Origin: Pseudohoeflea suaedae | Lineage (GTDB): Bacteria > Pseudomonadota > Alphaproteobacteria > Rhizobiales > Rhizobiaceae | DNA: 64,000 bases | Assembly (NCBI RefSeq): GCF_004354915.1 | Contig: NZ_SMSI01000001.1 | Span: forward strand, 1,488,001-1,552,000 | Direction: 5' to 3' | Shown: one piece after another, positions 1 to 12,306 of the stretch | How positions within the stretch are numbered: the first letter of the stretch is position 1 | Layout: each line of letters starts with the position of its first letter | The notes under the pieces: model-generated | The model's input: the letters and a program-made list of their open reading frames with translations, nothing else | Databases searched by the model: none | Told to the model about the DNA's origin: nothing | Position numbers and translations under genes: made by a program

Positions 1-114
1 TCTTTTCGGGGCCAAACCTGTTCCGTTTCGATGCGGGCAGATGGGCAAAATCCGCCCCGAACATCTGTAAAACCGGGAAAACCGGCCGTGCGGCCCGTCT
101 GCCTGAACCCGCTG

Positions 115-122
115 TTAACCAC
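115..122. promoter_or_regulatory. Weak CtrA-like half-site upstream of divJ candidate
   Basis: TTAACCAC differs by one base from the known CtrA half-motif TTAACCAT and lies about 140 bp before the divJ start. One 8-base near-match is weak evidence. I see no second half-site and no clear sigma-70 boxes elsewhere in 1-260. Confidence 0.2.
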
Positions 123-260
123 GTTGCACGAAGTCCTTCCGATTTGAGCGAAAAACCGTGCGTTCACTATTTCTTCCGGGTGATTTCCAAGCGCAGCCTT
201 ATCCATTCCTTAAGTCGCCTTTGGCAGTGTTGGCCCAGCTAACAAGAAACTGCGGCGTGT

Positions 261-2103
<1,843 letters not shown>

Positions 2104-2129
<26 letters not shown>

Positions 2130-3144
2130 TCCTTATCTCGACGACGAGGAATTCCAGGGCGGCTTTCTCGCCGGCGTTGGCGAACTGATCGCGGCCTATC
2201 CGTCGATTGCCGGGGGCAGTGCAGCCTTTGCGGTCATATTCGGCTTCGTCTCGATCAACGCGCTGTTCTACCAGAGCGGCCGTCATCCCGCGCCGATCCT
2301 GCCGACGCGCGGCGCTGCAGTCGAAAGCCAGCAAATCGCCGTGGCCCCGGACGACGCCGCGATGCGCCAGGCCATCGAGGCTTCCCCCGAACGCGAAGTC
2401 AGCGCCTTCAAGATCGAGCGCGCCGAGGACAACCCGCAGACCGCGAGCATTCCGGTTCCCAGCCATCGCCCTGAAACCGGGCTGCAGGTGACCAGCCAAC
2501 CCGCCTCGATTGCCGGCAACAGGCAGGCCGCGCCCTCCATGCCCGAACCCGATCCGGTGCTGAGCGCGATCCAGAAGGAGCTCAAGCGCAAGGGTTTCTA
2601 CGGCGGCGATGTCGACGGACTGATGGGGCCGATGAGTGCCGCGGCCATCACCAACTGGCAGCGCAAGGCGGGGATGGATATCGACGGCAAGCCGTCCGCA
2701 CTGGTTCTCGAAAGTCTCAAGATCGGCGGTCGTCCGGATTCCATCGTCAAGCGCGTGGAGCCCCCCGTCGCCGTCCCCGCAGCCGCGCCTGCACCGGCCA
2801 GCAAGCCGAAGGCGGAGCGTAGCGCCCAGGTGCGGCCGAAGCCTGCGGCAGAGATCGCGAGCCGGTCCGATGCCGGCAGCGAGCCGACACTGCGCGATCT
2901 GATCAATGCCAGCGCCAACAGGAGCGCGGCCGCTATCCCTGCCGTTACCGGTGGCGACGAGATGGTCCGCAAGATCCAGGCGGGGCTCGGCAATATCGCC
3001 TATGCCGATATCGCGGTGGACGGCTATGCGGGAGAGCAGACGAAGAACGCGATCCGCGCTTTCGAAAAGCACTATCGCCTGCCGGTGACCGGAGAGCCCA
3101 ATGATGCGGTGTTGAACAAGCTCAAGGAAATAGGCGCCCTCTGA
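2104..3144 (+). CDS. Membrane-anchored protein with two peptidoglycan-binding domains
   Basis: 346 aa from the ATG at 2104. The open frame extends further upstream, but that part only shadows the kinase gene. A short cytoplasmic N-terminus precedes one hydrophobic segment (about residues 30-55). A low-complexity Pro/Ala-rich region follows, then two PG_binding_1-type repeats: one around residues 155-210 (DPVLSAIQKEL, KGFYGGDVDGLMGP) and one at the C-terminus (VDGYAGEQTKNAIRAFEKHY). The topology suggests an inner-membrane anchor with periplasmic murein-binding domains and no visible catalytic domain. The start overlaps the end of the DivJ-like kinase gene, so the two are probably co-translated, and a link between cell-cycle signalling and the cell wall is a reasonable inference. 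Confidence 0.85.
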
Positions 3145-3199
3145 GGCGCTTCCTCTCAACACCTTTGCCAGCGGCGCCGAAGCAGCCTAAGAACGGCCC

Positions 3200-3550
3200 A
3201 TGAGCCGGCTCAAGTCAGATATTTTTGTCGCAGCGCTCCTGAGGCGGATGTTCGCCGAAGGTGGCACGGGCGCAATCGAACGGCGCGGCGCGCCCGAAGC
3301 CGGCGCGATCCACGTGCGTGTCCGTCACCGCGACGGTACCGAGACGTGGCTGTCGCCGGCGCCGCAGTCCTTTTTCGAGACAGGCAGGCCCGAAGAAAGG
3401 CTCTTCGAGATCCGCAAAGCCCGCGTGCCCGAATGGGACGTGGGCGAGGCGCTGGCACGCGAACGGGAATTCGATCCCGATATCTGGATCGTGGAGATCG
3501 AGACCGAGCGGCCGGAGGATTATCTGGACATCGACAACGCGAACCGCTGA
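3200..3550 (+). CDS. DUF1491 family protein
   Basis: 116 aa, soluble, with the characteristic N-terminus MSRLKSDIFVAALLRRMF and a WLSPAPQSFFE stretch, matching the DUF1491 family found almost only in alphaproteobacteria. Function is unknown. It lies 55 bp after the peptidoglycan-binding gene in the same direction and may be the last gene of that unit. It converges with the DUF2336 gene, whose stop is 13 bp away. Confidence 0.8.
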   Translation: MSRLKSDIFVAALLRRMFAEGGTGAIERRGAPEAGAIHVRVRHRDGTETWLSPAPQSFFETGRPEERLFEIRKARVPEWDVGEALAREREFDPDIWIVEIETERPEDYLDIDNANR

Positions 3551-3562
3551 GGGCTGAGCGCC

Positions 3563-4738
3563 TCAGGCCCTTCGGCGATGATCGAGTGGCGCGGGCTCGT
3601 GCCGGTCGTCGTTGGACGCGTCCGGAATATCGAAGTCGTCCCACTGATCGGCAGGGTTCGGCGTCGGCTCGCTGTCGGCGCCCTCGAGATGGCGGGTATA
3701 GGCGTCGGCGCGCTGCCAGGCGCCAAGGCGGGCCAGGCACTCGTGCTTGTGCAGGGCATCGATCTCGTGCTCGGCCTTCGACCGCCCGTCGGTGGCCGTC
3801 TTGAGATGCGGGAAATAGGTTTCGAGCGCGGTCACGATGACGTCGCGATGCGCACCGAGCGCCAGCATGGCGGTGGCGAGCTGGCGGCCGGAAAGATCCA
3901 GCATGATGCGCTCGGCAAGCGCGAAGCCGGTGCCCATCGCGTCGGCCAGCGCCGTGGCAAACCACTCGGCATTGCCGTTGGCGGCAAAGCGCGCCATGCG
4001 CTCGAGATGCGCGGCGACGCCGAGACCCTCGCGCACGACGTCGGGGCCGTAATTCCAATAGGCGTCCTTCAGATCGGACATGTGGTGGGCGGCCGGACGG
4101 ACAGCGCTCGCAGTCTTGCGAACTTCCGCCGTCGCCATCTGGCGCAACACGTCTCTGAGGCCTTCGGAGGCGGCGTCGGTGCCGTTGAGTTCATCCATGC
4201 GGGCGAGCGGCGGAACATTCGCCATGTTCTCAAGCGCATCGAGCGCATCGAACGTCGGGTTGTCGAGCTCGGTCCCGAAGAGGCTGTCGACGGTCAGGCC
4301 GCGCAGTTTGAGTGCCTGGTCGACGCCCTTGTCCTTGAGCGCCCAGAGAACGTGAAGTCCGACATGGGAGAGATCGGTGCGGCGGGCGGCAGCGCGCGCA
4401 TGGCCGGCACCGTGACGACCGATCGCGCGGGCAAGCGTCGCTTCCGAGAGATTTTCGTAGTGGTTGATGAAGGGGGCTGCGATATCGACCGGCTGATTGA
4501 CGATCAATTCCACGATGTCGTCGGGGACATGCTTGAGCCGGGAGAGGGCGGCAGCGGCCGTGCGGCGCGTTTCCTCGCTGGCATTCTCGAAGAGGTTGGG
4601 AAAGAGCGCGGAGAAACGGACGTTGTCTTCGCGGGTCGGGCGGGTCAGGCTTTCGAACCCGCTGACCGCGGCCATGAGGACAATGTCCTTTTTGTTGCCT
4701 GCGGACGGATCTTCGAGGTCACGGAACCTGTTCGACAC
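3563..4738 (-). CDS. DUF2336 domain-containing protein
   Basis: About 391 aa from a GTG at 4738. The frame stays open to another GTG at 4765, but 4738 has an AGGTG ribosome-binding sequence about 8 nt upstream and gives the N-terminus MSNRFRDLE that I expect for rhizobial relatives. The protein is all-alpha and repeat-like (for example NASEETRRTAAAALSRLKHVPDDI, shown here in part), as in DUF2336 proteins, which resemble HEAT-type helical repeats. The C-terminus is charged and less ordered. Function is unknown; the family is alphaproteobacterial. No catalytic motif is visible. Confidence 0.8.
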   Translation of the reverse strand: MSNRFRDLEDPSAGNKKDIVLMAAVSGFESLTRPTREDNVRFSALFPNLFENASEETRRTAAAALSRLKHVPDDIVELIVNQPVDIAAPFINHYENLSEATLARAIGRHGAGHARAAARRTDLSHVGLHVLWALKDKGVDQALKLRGLTVDSLFGTELDNPTFDALDALENMANVPPLARMDELNGTDAASEGLRDVLRQMATAEVRKTASAVRPAAHHMSDLKDAYWNYGPDVVREGLGVAAHLERMARFAANGNAEWFATALADAMGTGFALAERIMLDLSGRQLATAMLALGAHRDVIVTALETYFPHLKTATDGRSKAEHEIDALHKHECLARLGAWQRADAYTRHLEGADSEPTPNPADQWDDFDIPDASNDDRHEPAPLDHRRRA

Positions 4739-4955
4739 TGGTACACCTATAGACGCAATACACACTATCGATAAAATTACCTCGTAATCGTTAGCAAGCT
4801 GTTAACTATGTGATGGCTTGATACAGCAATACAAGGGAACATCATGTTGCGCGTCATTCCCGGCCGTAGATGGATGTAGACGTCCCTGAGCATCCGATTC
4901 TCGGCACATTCACCTGGGCGTGACCACGGTCCGCCCGCAGGGACGATGGAGACCG

Positions 4956-5180
4956 ATGATGGCGGAGATTATTACCTTCGATCCCGAACCGCGACGAGTT
5001 GCGCCACGCGGCGGCGCGTGCAAAGGCCCCGCGAAAGTACTGTTCTTCACGGGTGTTCGTTACGAGCGCCGTGAGGAGGCCGTCTTCGTCGCGGCCGACG
5101 GCCCGCGCAATGTGAGACAGCGTCCCTCGATCAGCCACAAGCTCGGCAAGCGTCAGATGATCGGCGAAACCTGCAAGTGA
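4956..5180 (+). CDS. Small conserved hypothetical protein
   Basis: 74 aa from the ATG at 4956; a GTG at 4920 is open in frame but lacks a good ribosome-binding site, whereas GGAG lies 5-8 nt before 4956. The sequence MMAEIITFDPEPRR followed by KVLFFTGVRYERRE resembles a small protein I recall from other rhizobia (basic N-terminus, then an ILFFTGVRYER core). It has no signal peptide or membrane segment. Function is unknown. The gene is divergent from the DUF2336 gene, with a 217-bp AT-richer spacer. Confidence 0.6.
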   Translation: MMAEIITFDPEPRRVAPRGGACKGPAKVLFFTGVRYERREEAVFVAADGPRNVRQRPSISHKLGKRQMIGETCK

Positions 5181-5350
5181 CCGGCCGCATTCGTCCGTCA
5201 GGCTTTCACGCGTAAACGGATAGCCTCGGCACGTTGCCGAGATCGTTCAGGCCTTCCGGTTTTGCCGGAGCCGTCGAGATCGAAACCGAGCCGGCCGGAC
5301 GTGCCCTTTTCCGAAGACGGGGAGGCGGACTGCGGGCAATCCGAAGAAAA

Positions 5351-5902
5351 TCAGCCGAAGACGAGCGGAAGGCAGTTGGCTTCCGACAAGAAACTACGCG
5401 CGGCGCGTTCGCCGCTGGTCTCCGGGGCGATCGCCCTCAGGACGACAAACCCTTCGACATCCGACAATTCCACGAGCACCGACTGGGCAAGCGCCGGCGG
5501 CATGTTGCGCCGCAGCTGCAGCATCTGCGCCGGGGTGACGAGCGTGATGTCGACGCCGTTGCCGATGGCCGAGCGGTCCGACATCGAATAGACCTCGTCG
5601 GATGCATCGTCGAAAATCGCGAGTGTCCAGAGCGGCACCGGCGTCCGGGCGGTGATCCGCACTGGGTTCGCCGACAGATCGAACCGGCAGACCGCTGAAC
5701 GGATATGCGGATCTTCATTGGCAAGCCCGGTGGGATTTTCCTCGTTGGCAAGCGAATAGAACTGCCCCGTCTCACCCAGGCCGACCACGCGGCTGAAGGC
5801 ATCGCGACCGGCCCAGCCCGGCAATGCGAGCACGATGATGATGTGCAGCAGTGCTGCCCCCACGAGACCGGTCAGCACGGAGAGGATGAGATTACGCGTC
5901 AT
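5351..5902 (-). CDS. Envelope protein of the DUF1214-linked pair (second gene)
   Basis: 183 aa from the ATG at 5902. One N-terminal hydrophobic segment (ILSVLTGLVGAALLHIIIVL) is followed by a periplasmic or exported domain. In rhizobia a protein of this kind (COG5436-like or DUF1254-like N-terminal half) sits immediately after a DUF1214 protein; the two resemble the split halves of larger DUF1254-DUF1214 proteins. The gene overlaps the end of the upstream partner by 11 bp, so translation is probably coupled. Biochemical role is unknown. Family assignment is from overall pattern, not a diagnostic motif. Confidence 0.65.
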   Translation of the reverse strand: MTRNLILSVLTGLVGAALLHIIIVLALPGWAGRDAFSRVVGLGETGQFYSLANEENPTGLANEDPHIRSAVCRFDLSANPVRITARTPVPLWTLAIFDDASDEVYSMSDRSAIGNGVDITLVTPAQMLQLRRNMPPALAQSVLVELSDVEGFVVLRAIAPETSGERAARSFLSEANCLPLVFG

Positions 5903-6479
5903 CGCATGCCTCCCGCGTGATATCGGGCAGATGAACCTCACCGAGCGAGACCGAGGCCGCCGTCGGCGTGTCGAGGAGGGTGAGGACGAATTTCACGTCT
6001 CCGCCGCCCGTCATCGAGATCCAGTTGCCTGGATGCGGCCTGCCGCCGATGGTGGCGTGGAAAGTGCCGTCATTGTCTTGCAGAAGACGCCATGATTGCA
6101 GGCTGCGGGGCGTGGTTGGCTGCGGCGCGACAGGCGTTCCGGCGCGGTTGGTGACACGCAGGGTCCAGAAACGCGCCGGCGGGGTCTGCCCGTCGAGGCG
6201 ATAGGAGCACAAGGCCGACAGCGCTCGGCCGTCGGAATCCCGCGCGGCCGTGAAGACGAGCCCTTCGGCGCGTCCGAAGAGCAGCCGGCCGTCATCGGCC
6301 CGGTGCGCGCGCGCATAGGGATCGGCATCGGCTGTCTGGAGTTCCGGAAATGCCTGCCAGGGGCCGACGGTGATCGCGCCGAAGCCGGATGTCGCCTTGA
6401 GGATGCGAATGCTCGCCCAGGTGCCGCCACCAAATGCGATGGAAAGAGAGAGCAGGACGTAAATCGGAAGACGGAACAC
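5892..6479 (-). CDS. DUF1214 domain-containing exported protein
   Basis: 195 aa with a GTG start at 6479. A hydrophobic N-terminal segment (LPIYVLLSLSIAFGGGTWAS) serves as signal anchor. The rest carries DUF1214 features: FWTLRVTN, a LLQDNDGTFHATIG stretch and GNWISMTGGGDVKFVLTLL near the C-terminus. It is translationally coupled to the following gene (11-bp overlap). The pair lies just downstream of a class A penicillin-binding protein in the same direction, after a gap of about 140 bp, so an envelope role is plausible but unproven. Confidence 0.75.
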   Translation of the reverse strand: MFRLPIYVLLSLSIAFGGGTWASIRILKATSGFGAITVGPWQAFPELQTADADPYARAHRADDGRLLFGRAEGLVFTAARDSDGRALSALCSYRLDGQTPPARFWTLRVTNRAGTPVAPQPTTPRSLQSWRLLQDNDGTFHATIGGRPHPGNWISMTGGGDVKFVLTLLDTPTAASVSLGEVHLPDITREACDDA

Positions 6480-6617
6480 GGTTGGGGACGGCTTCTCGGG
6501 CTCTGGTGCCGTCCCGCCACGATTGGCACCACGGGACGTCTGATGACTGACAATCTCGGCGGTCGAAAGAGGAAAACGCGCTCCGGCGCCGCCTTCCGAA
6601 ACACCGCAATTCGATTA

Positions 6618-8795
6618 TCACTGTTTGGTCGTTTGGGGAACCTGAGTTTGCGCCGCCGCGATCTTCTCGCTGCTGGCCTTGAGCGGCTCGGTCGAGCGGA
6701 AGACACCGATGAGATCTCGCAACAAGGCAGTCGTCTGCGCGCCGAGGGTGCGCGGGCGGACCGCAGGCACATAACCATCTTCCGCATTGGCGGCATTGGC
6801 TGCGATGGTGGCCTCCGCAGCGGCTTCCGGATCGGGCAGGGGATCCTCGATGCCCGGGATCGGCTTCAGCTCGATGCCCTGATGGGCGTATTCCATGATG
6901 CGCTTGAAGGTCATTGCCGGCAGCGAGCCGCCGGTCATCCGGTTGGTGGAGGTGTAGTCGTCATTGCCGAACCAGACCGCCGTGGAGAAGTTGCCGGTGT
7001 AGCCGCAGAACCAGGCATCGCGGTAGGCCTGGGTGGTGCCGGTCTTGCCCGCAGTCCTGATGCCGTCGAGTTTCGCGCGCCGCCCCGTGCCCCACTCCGG
7101 AACCTGACTTAGTATCTGGTTCATCGAATCGGAAGCCTGCTTGGTCAGGACGCGCTCCGCCGGCGCCTCATCGCGCCAGAAGTCGTAGAGAAGGTCGCCC
7201 TTGTAGTCGAGGATCTGGGTAATGCCGTGGCGGCGTGTCTGCATGCCGTCGGACATGAAGACGCCGTAGGCGGTTGCCTGGTCGAGAACCGTGACCTCGG
7301 AGGTGCCGAGCGCCATTGTCTTGTCGGTGCGGATGGGCGTTTCGACGCCCATCGCCCGGGCCTTGGCGGCCACGGCTTCGGTGCCGAGTTCGCGCGACAG
7401 CCGCACCGGAACGGTGTTGATCGACTTGGCAAGCGCGGTGGTGAGATTGACCCGGCCGGCATAGGAACGCCCGTAATTGCGCGGCGACCAGCCACGCCAG
7501 GTGATCGGAGCGTCGGAAATGGTGGATTCCGGCGTGTATCCGTTCTCCATCGCGGTCGCATAGACATAGACCTTGAAGGACGATCCCGGCTGCCGCAGCG
7601 CGCGGCTGGCCCGGTTGAACTGGCTCTCGCCGTAATCGCGCCCGCCGACCATCGCGCGGATGGCTCCGCCGTTTTCCATCACCACGGCGGCGCCCTGGCC
7701 GGCATGCATGGATTTGCCGTATTGGCGCAGGCCGCTTTCAACGGCGCTTTCCGTGGCCTTCTGCAGGCCCATGTCGATGGTCGTGCGCACGATCAGCGAG
7801 TGTTCGTCAAACCGGAGCGCGAGGCGTTTGACCTCGTCGAAGGCCCAGTCGAGGAAATAGTCCGGCGCCTCGATCGTGCCGCGGTCGATGACGGTAGCTG
7901 GGTTGCGACGCGCGCCGATGACCTGGCCTTCGGTCATCAGGCCGCCCTGGACGAGATTGGTCAGGACCTCGTTGGCGCGACCGCGCGCGGCCGGCAGGTT
8001 GATGTGCGGCGCGTAGCGGGCAGGCGCCTTGAAGAGGCCCGCGAGCATGGCGGATTCCGCCAGCGAGACTTCCGTGACGGACTTGCCGAAATAGAACTGT
8101 GACGCACCCGCCACCCCGAACGTGCCGCCGCCCATATAGGCGCGGTCGAGATAGAGCGAGAGGATTTCCTTCTTCGACAGGTTGGCTTCGAGCCACAGGG
8201 CGAGGAAGGCTTCCTTGATCTTGCGCTCGATGGTGCGCTCGTTGGTGAGGAAGAGGTTCTTGGCGAGCTGCTGGGTGAGCGTCGAACCGCCCTGGACGAC
8301 GCCGCCGGCGCGGGCATTCTCGGTCATGGCGCGGACAAGGCCCAGGACGTCGATGCCGAAATGCTCGAAGAAGCGGCGGTCCTCGGTGGCGAGCACGGCC
8401 TTGACCAGATGATCGGGCAGCTGGTCGACGGGTGCCGAATCTTCGTGGATGATGCCCCGGTGACCGATCTCGTTGCCGTAGCGATCAAGGAAGGTGACGG
8501 CAAAATCGTCGCGGGCGCGCCAGTTGCCGGCGGTTTCCTCGAAGGCGGGGAGGGCGAGGGCGAGCATGAGCACGGCACCTGCGGCGCCGAGATTCATGCC
8601 TTCGCCGGCGATCTCGAAGAGAACCTTCATCGGCCCGCGGGTGCGGAACCGGCGGAAGAAGATCGTGATGTCTTCCCAACGCTGCGAGGCCGAGAAACCG
8701 GCATTCCACATCGTCGAGTCGATCCATGAATCGATCCGCAACAGAATGTTTGACCGCTTGCGCGGGCGATTTTTCCCGTCAAAAGGATCTTGCAA
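6618..8795 (-). CDS. Class A penicillin-binding protein, PBP1A family
   Basis: About 725 aa if initiated at the TTG at 8795; the frame is open to 9053 but that part has no family resemblance and overlaps the divergent gene. Family-like sequence begins at [15 protein letters not shown] membrane anchor ([19 protein letters not shown]) is followed by a glycosyltransferase 51 domain with [14 protein letters not shown] (catalytic Glu) and [15 protein letters not shown], and then the transpeptidase domain with the SxxK motif GSSFK, a SIN motif and [12 protein letters not shown]. It polymerises and cross-links peptidoglycan in the periplasm. The C-terminal ~80 residues are Ala-rich and variable. The start codon is the least certain part: the next ATG (TMWN) would remove conserved residues. 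Confidence 0.88.
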   Translation of the reverse strand: MQDPFDGKNRPRKRSNILLRIDSWIDSTMWNAGFSASQRWEDITIFFRRFRTRGPMKVLFEIAGEGMNLGAAGAVLMLALALPAFEETAGNWRARDDFAVTFLDRYGNEIGHRGIIHEDSAPVDQLPDHLVKAVLATEDRRFFEHFGIDVLGLVRAMTENARAGGVVQGGSTLTQQLAKNLFLTNERTIERKIKEAFLALWLEANLSKKEILSLYLDRAYMGGGTFGVAGASQFYFGKSVTEVSLAESAMLAGLFKAPARYAPHINLPAARGRANEVLTNLVQGGLMTEGQVIGARRNPATVIDRGTIEAPDYFLDWAFDEVKRLALRFDEHSLIVRTTIDMGLQKATESAVESGLRQYGKSMHAGQGAAVVMENGGAIRAMVGGRDYGESQFNRASRALRQPGSSFKVYVYATAMENGYTPESTISDAPITWRGWSPRNYGRSYAGRVNLTTALAKSINTVPVRLSRELGTEAVAAKARAMGVETPIRTDKTMALGTSEVTVLDQATAYGVFMSDGMQTRRHGITQILDYKGDLLYDFWRDEAPAERVLTKQASDSMNQILSQVPEWGTGRRAKLDGIRTAGKTGTTQAYRDAWFCGYTGNFSTAVWFGNDDYTSTNRMTGGSLPAMTFKRIMEYAHQGIELKPIPGIEDPLPDPEAAAEATIAANAANAEDGYVPAVRPRTLGAQTTALLRDLIGVFRSTEPLKASSEKIAAAQTQVPQTTKQ

Positions 8796-8952
8796 CGGCT
8801 CAAGCTCCCGTATCGGCCCAAAGGGCCGGCCGACCAGCGCGCATTTGCTGCCCCTTGCGGTCTGGCATAATCCCGCTTTTGGCGTATTTTCCGCGCAAGG
8901 ACAAGTAACTTGCATGACTGGGACGTGGCTTGCGCCATATCCGGAGATTTTG

Positions 8953-9417
8953 ATGAACACAGTGCCATTCTGGCAACAAAAAACGCTCGACGAGATGACG
9001 CGCGCCGAGTGGGAAAGCCTTTGCGACGGCTGCGGCCGCTGCTGCCTGAACAAGCTCGAGGACTGGGATACCGGCGAAATCGTCTGGACGAATATCGGCT
9101 GCCAGCTTCTCGACGGCGAGAGCTGCCGCTGTTCCGACTACGAGAACCGGCAGAAGATCGTGCCCGACTGTATCGGCCTGACGCCCGAGATGGTGCGCAA
9201 GATCACCTGGCTGCCGCCCACCTGCGCCTACCGGCTGGTCGACGAGGGCGCGGACCTCTACTGGTGGCATTATCTCGTATCCGGCGATCGCGACACCGTG
9301 CACGAGGCGGGCGTCTCCGTGCGCGGCAGGACGGTAAGCGAGGAAGGCCTCGATGTGGAGGATTACGAGGATTATCTCGTCTCCTGGCCCGACGAGATCC
9401 CCGAGGGCGCGAAGTAG
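8953..9417 (+). CDS. YcgN-type cysteine cluster protein (UPF0260)
   Basis: 154 aa from the ATG at 8953, with GGAG about 8 nt upstream. The N-terminal half contains [14 protein letters not shown], then [17 protein letters not shown] and a later PTCAYRL, the cysteine spacing of the UPF0260/YcgN family (YkgJ-like CxxCxxCC zinc or iron cluster). [14 protein letters not shown] follows. The molecular role is unknown. It is divergent from the penicillin-binding protein gene and precedes the photolyase by about 95 bp. Confidence 0.9.
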   Translation: MNTVPFWQQKTLDEMTRAEWESLCDGCGRCCLNKLEDWDTGEIVWTNIGCQLLDGESCRCSDYENRQKIVPDCIGLTPEMVRKITWLPPTCAYRLVDEGADLYWWHYLVSGDRDTVHEAGVSVRGRTVSEEGLDVEDYEDYLVSWPDEIPEGAK

Positions 9418-9512
9418 CCCGCGAAATCGCCTGACGGCTTGATTTCGAGGCTGGCCGTTTTCCCTGACGCTTCCATCTAGCAAGGAAGCATTGCCAGGAG
9501 GAGCAGCCGCCC

Positions 9513-11051
<1,539 letters not shown>

Positions 11052-11168
11052 GTTGTGATGCCTAAAGCGCCATGACGATCTGCTTTCACGCATCGGCGGA
11101 AAGCGCCTAAACTATCGGCGGATTGGTGAAGCCGCATACGCTTAAGCAGAAGGCGCGAAGGCTTCTTG

Positions 11169-11579
11169 TTAAACACAGAAGTCTGAAAAAATGACGACCG
11201 CGCAAAGTGCTGCAACACCAAACACAGATGCACATTGTTTCAGGATAAAGAGGGTAGTCCAGCTGCAATACGATAGGGACTTCGTATCATACAAATACTC
11301 GGGGTCCGCCAACGCGGATGCCACTGAACGCCACGCAAATACGTATTGAAGGTAGTCAAGCAGGATGGTGATTGCTCCAGAGACTCCAACAATCCAAAGC
11401 CACCAGCCAAGGGATAGACGTACGGCTTGGGCATAGCCGCTATCGCCTGTTTGTATTGTGTAGAAAATTGCAAGAAGCCCAAATCCTACGAACCGGCAGG
11501 TCGAGCTAATGTTTCCGGTGATGTCCGCCTTGGTTTGTATTACTTTTTCGCGGCGCGCTTTCAAATCTTCGTCGCCCAT
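11169..11579 (-). CDS. Hypothetical membrane protein in an AT-rich islet
   Basis: 136 aa, not recognised. About four hydrophobic segments are visible (FVGFGLLAIFYTI, LGWWLWIVGVSGAITILLDYL, YCSWTTLFILKQCASV and a C-terminal ALCAVVIFSDF) after a basic, charged N-terminus. Base composition is near 45-48% GC by eye, far below the flanking genes, which suggests recent acquisition. It lies 9 bp downstream of the other islet gene, so they may be one transcript. Confidence 0.55.
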   Translation of the reverse strand: MGDEDLKARREKVIQTKADITGNISSTCRFVGFGLLAIFYTIQTGDSGYAQAVRLSLGWWLWIVGVSGAITILLDYLQYVFAWRSVASALADPEYLYDTKSLSYCSWTTLFILKQCASVFGVAALCAVVIFSDFCV

Positions 11580-11588
11580 CGATTACCC

Positions 11589-11933
11589 CTATTTTGCGCT
11601 CGGCCCCGGTTCATCTGTTTTATCGCTGGGGTCACCAATGCGTTCGATCCGGGCGGGGAAAATACTATTGCCGTTCCCAGTTGGAACGACCGCGTAAGCC
11701 TCGCCATTTGAGCAGTCTATGAGTTGACCATCTATCGAAAACCAAAACGTCCCAGAAGGGCAGTCCGCAAGCGCCTTACCGTCTTGCTCCAGCAAAACGT
11801 CGGCCATCGCTCCAGTCGTGTATGATACCTTCGGCCCGTCTTGATAAACGAGCGTTGCCGCATCTCCGTCGTCCGCTATGGAATTAGACGCTAAAACAGC
11901 CAACGCAGCTACTGCTGCAACTCTCCAAATCAT
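11589..11933 (-). CDS. Hypothetical secreted protein in an AT-rich islet
   Basis: 114 aa from the ATG at 11933, preceded by a strong GGAGGAGG sequence; a TTG at 11948 lies upstream in frame but overlaps that site. The N-terminus is a signal peptide (MIWRVAAVAALAVLASNSIA). The mature part contains two cysteines (ADCPSGTFWFSIDGQLIDCS) that could form a disulfide. No family is recognised. It shares the low GC content of its neighbour and is transcribed away from the GTA cluster. Confidence 0.55.
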   Translation of the reverse strand: MIWRVAAVAALAVLASNSIADDGDAATLVYQDGPKVSYTTGAMADVLLEQDGKALADCPSGTFWFSIDGQLIDCSNGEAYAVVPTGNGNSIFPARIERIGDPSDKTDEPGPSAK

Positions 11934-12102
11934 GAGCCTCCTCCGCAACTGAACTTTGCGGAGTAAAACACACTAAGTTACGGTTTACGATTACTTGCTG
12001 GAGGGTTGATCGCTCTTTTTCTATGGCGCTGATTTGCTAGCGTGAGATTTCGGGGCGTCCTCAGTATCCGCTTGAGCGTGTCACGCAATAGGAAAAAATT
12101 CC

Positions 12103-12131
12103 TTGACAGCGCAACGGTGGTTTGGTAGGGT
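12103..12131 (+). promoter_or_regulatory. Sigma-70-like promoter upstream of GTA gp1
   Basis: TTGACA at 12103-12108 and TAGGGT at 12126-12131 are separated by exactly 17 bp. The -35 box is a perfect consensus and the -10 box is weaker. It lies 176 bp before the gp1 candidate start and reads into the leader RNA described here. Transcription would start near 12138. Confidence 0.55.
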
Positions 12132-12137
12132 TGTGTC

Positions 12138-12284
12138 ATCGTCAGGAAATTGCGTCCGGATCGGGTGATCGGGGCGGCTGAAGAACCTCTCTGACAGACA
12201 AGATTTCACGCCGGGCAACCGGTCTATTTTACGGACAATTTGGGTTGGGTGGACGCTCGCGGGTTTCGCGGGCGTTTTTGTTTT
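12138..12284 (+). ncRNA. Candidate leader or small RNA before GTA gp1
   Basis: A predicted transcript of about 145 nt lies between a consensus-like promoter and an intrinsic terminator and has no convincing reading frame. It contains a short hairpin with a GCAA tetraloop (12211-12222). I do not recognise it as SRP RNA, 6S, tmRNA or a known alphaproteobacterial sRNA family. It could be an independent sRNA, or an attenuated leader whose read-through expresses gp1. Confidence 0.4.
12253..12284 (+). terminator. Intrinsic terminator just upstream of gp1
   Basis: The stem CGCTCGCG (12254-12261) pairs with CGCGGGCG (12267-12274), with one G-U pair and a GGTTT loop, and is extended by A12253-T12275. 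It is followed by TTTTTGTTTT. The gp1 start codon is only about 23 nt downstream, so there is no room for another promoter in between. Confidence 0.65.
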
Positions 12285-12306
12285 GGGCTGGTGAAGGAGG
12301 CGCGGG

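Larger units (their letters stand above)
11934..12306. other. Gene-free region between islet and GTA cluster
   Basis: I see no coding gene here. The left part (to about 12090) is AT-rich and holds the start-side flank of the islet genes. The right part holds a sigma-70-like promoter (12103-12131), a transcribed leader with a GNRA-capped hairpin (CCGG-GCAA-CCGG at 12211-12222) and an intrinsic terminator (12253-12284), followed by the ribosome-binding site of gp1. Confidence 0.6.

Noticed and set aside
8796-9053. N-terminal extension of the penicillin-binding protein upstream of the TTG at 8795
   Set aside because: It has no family similarity and overlaps the divergent YcgN-type gene.
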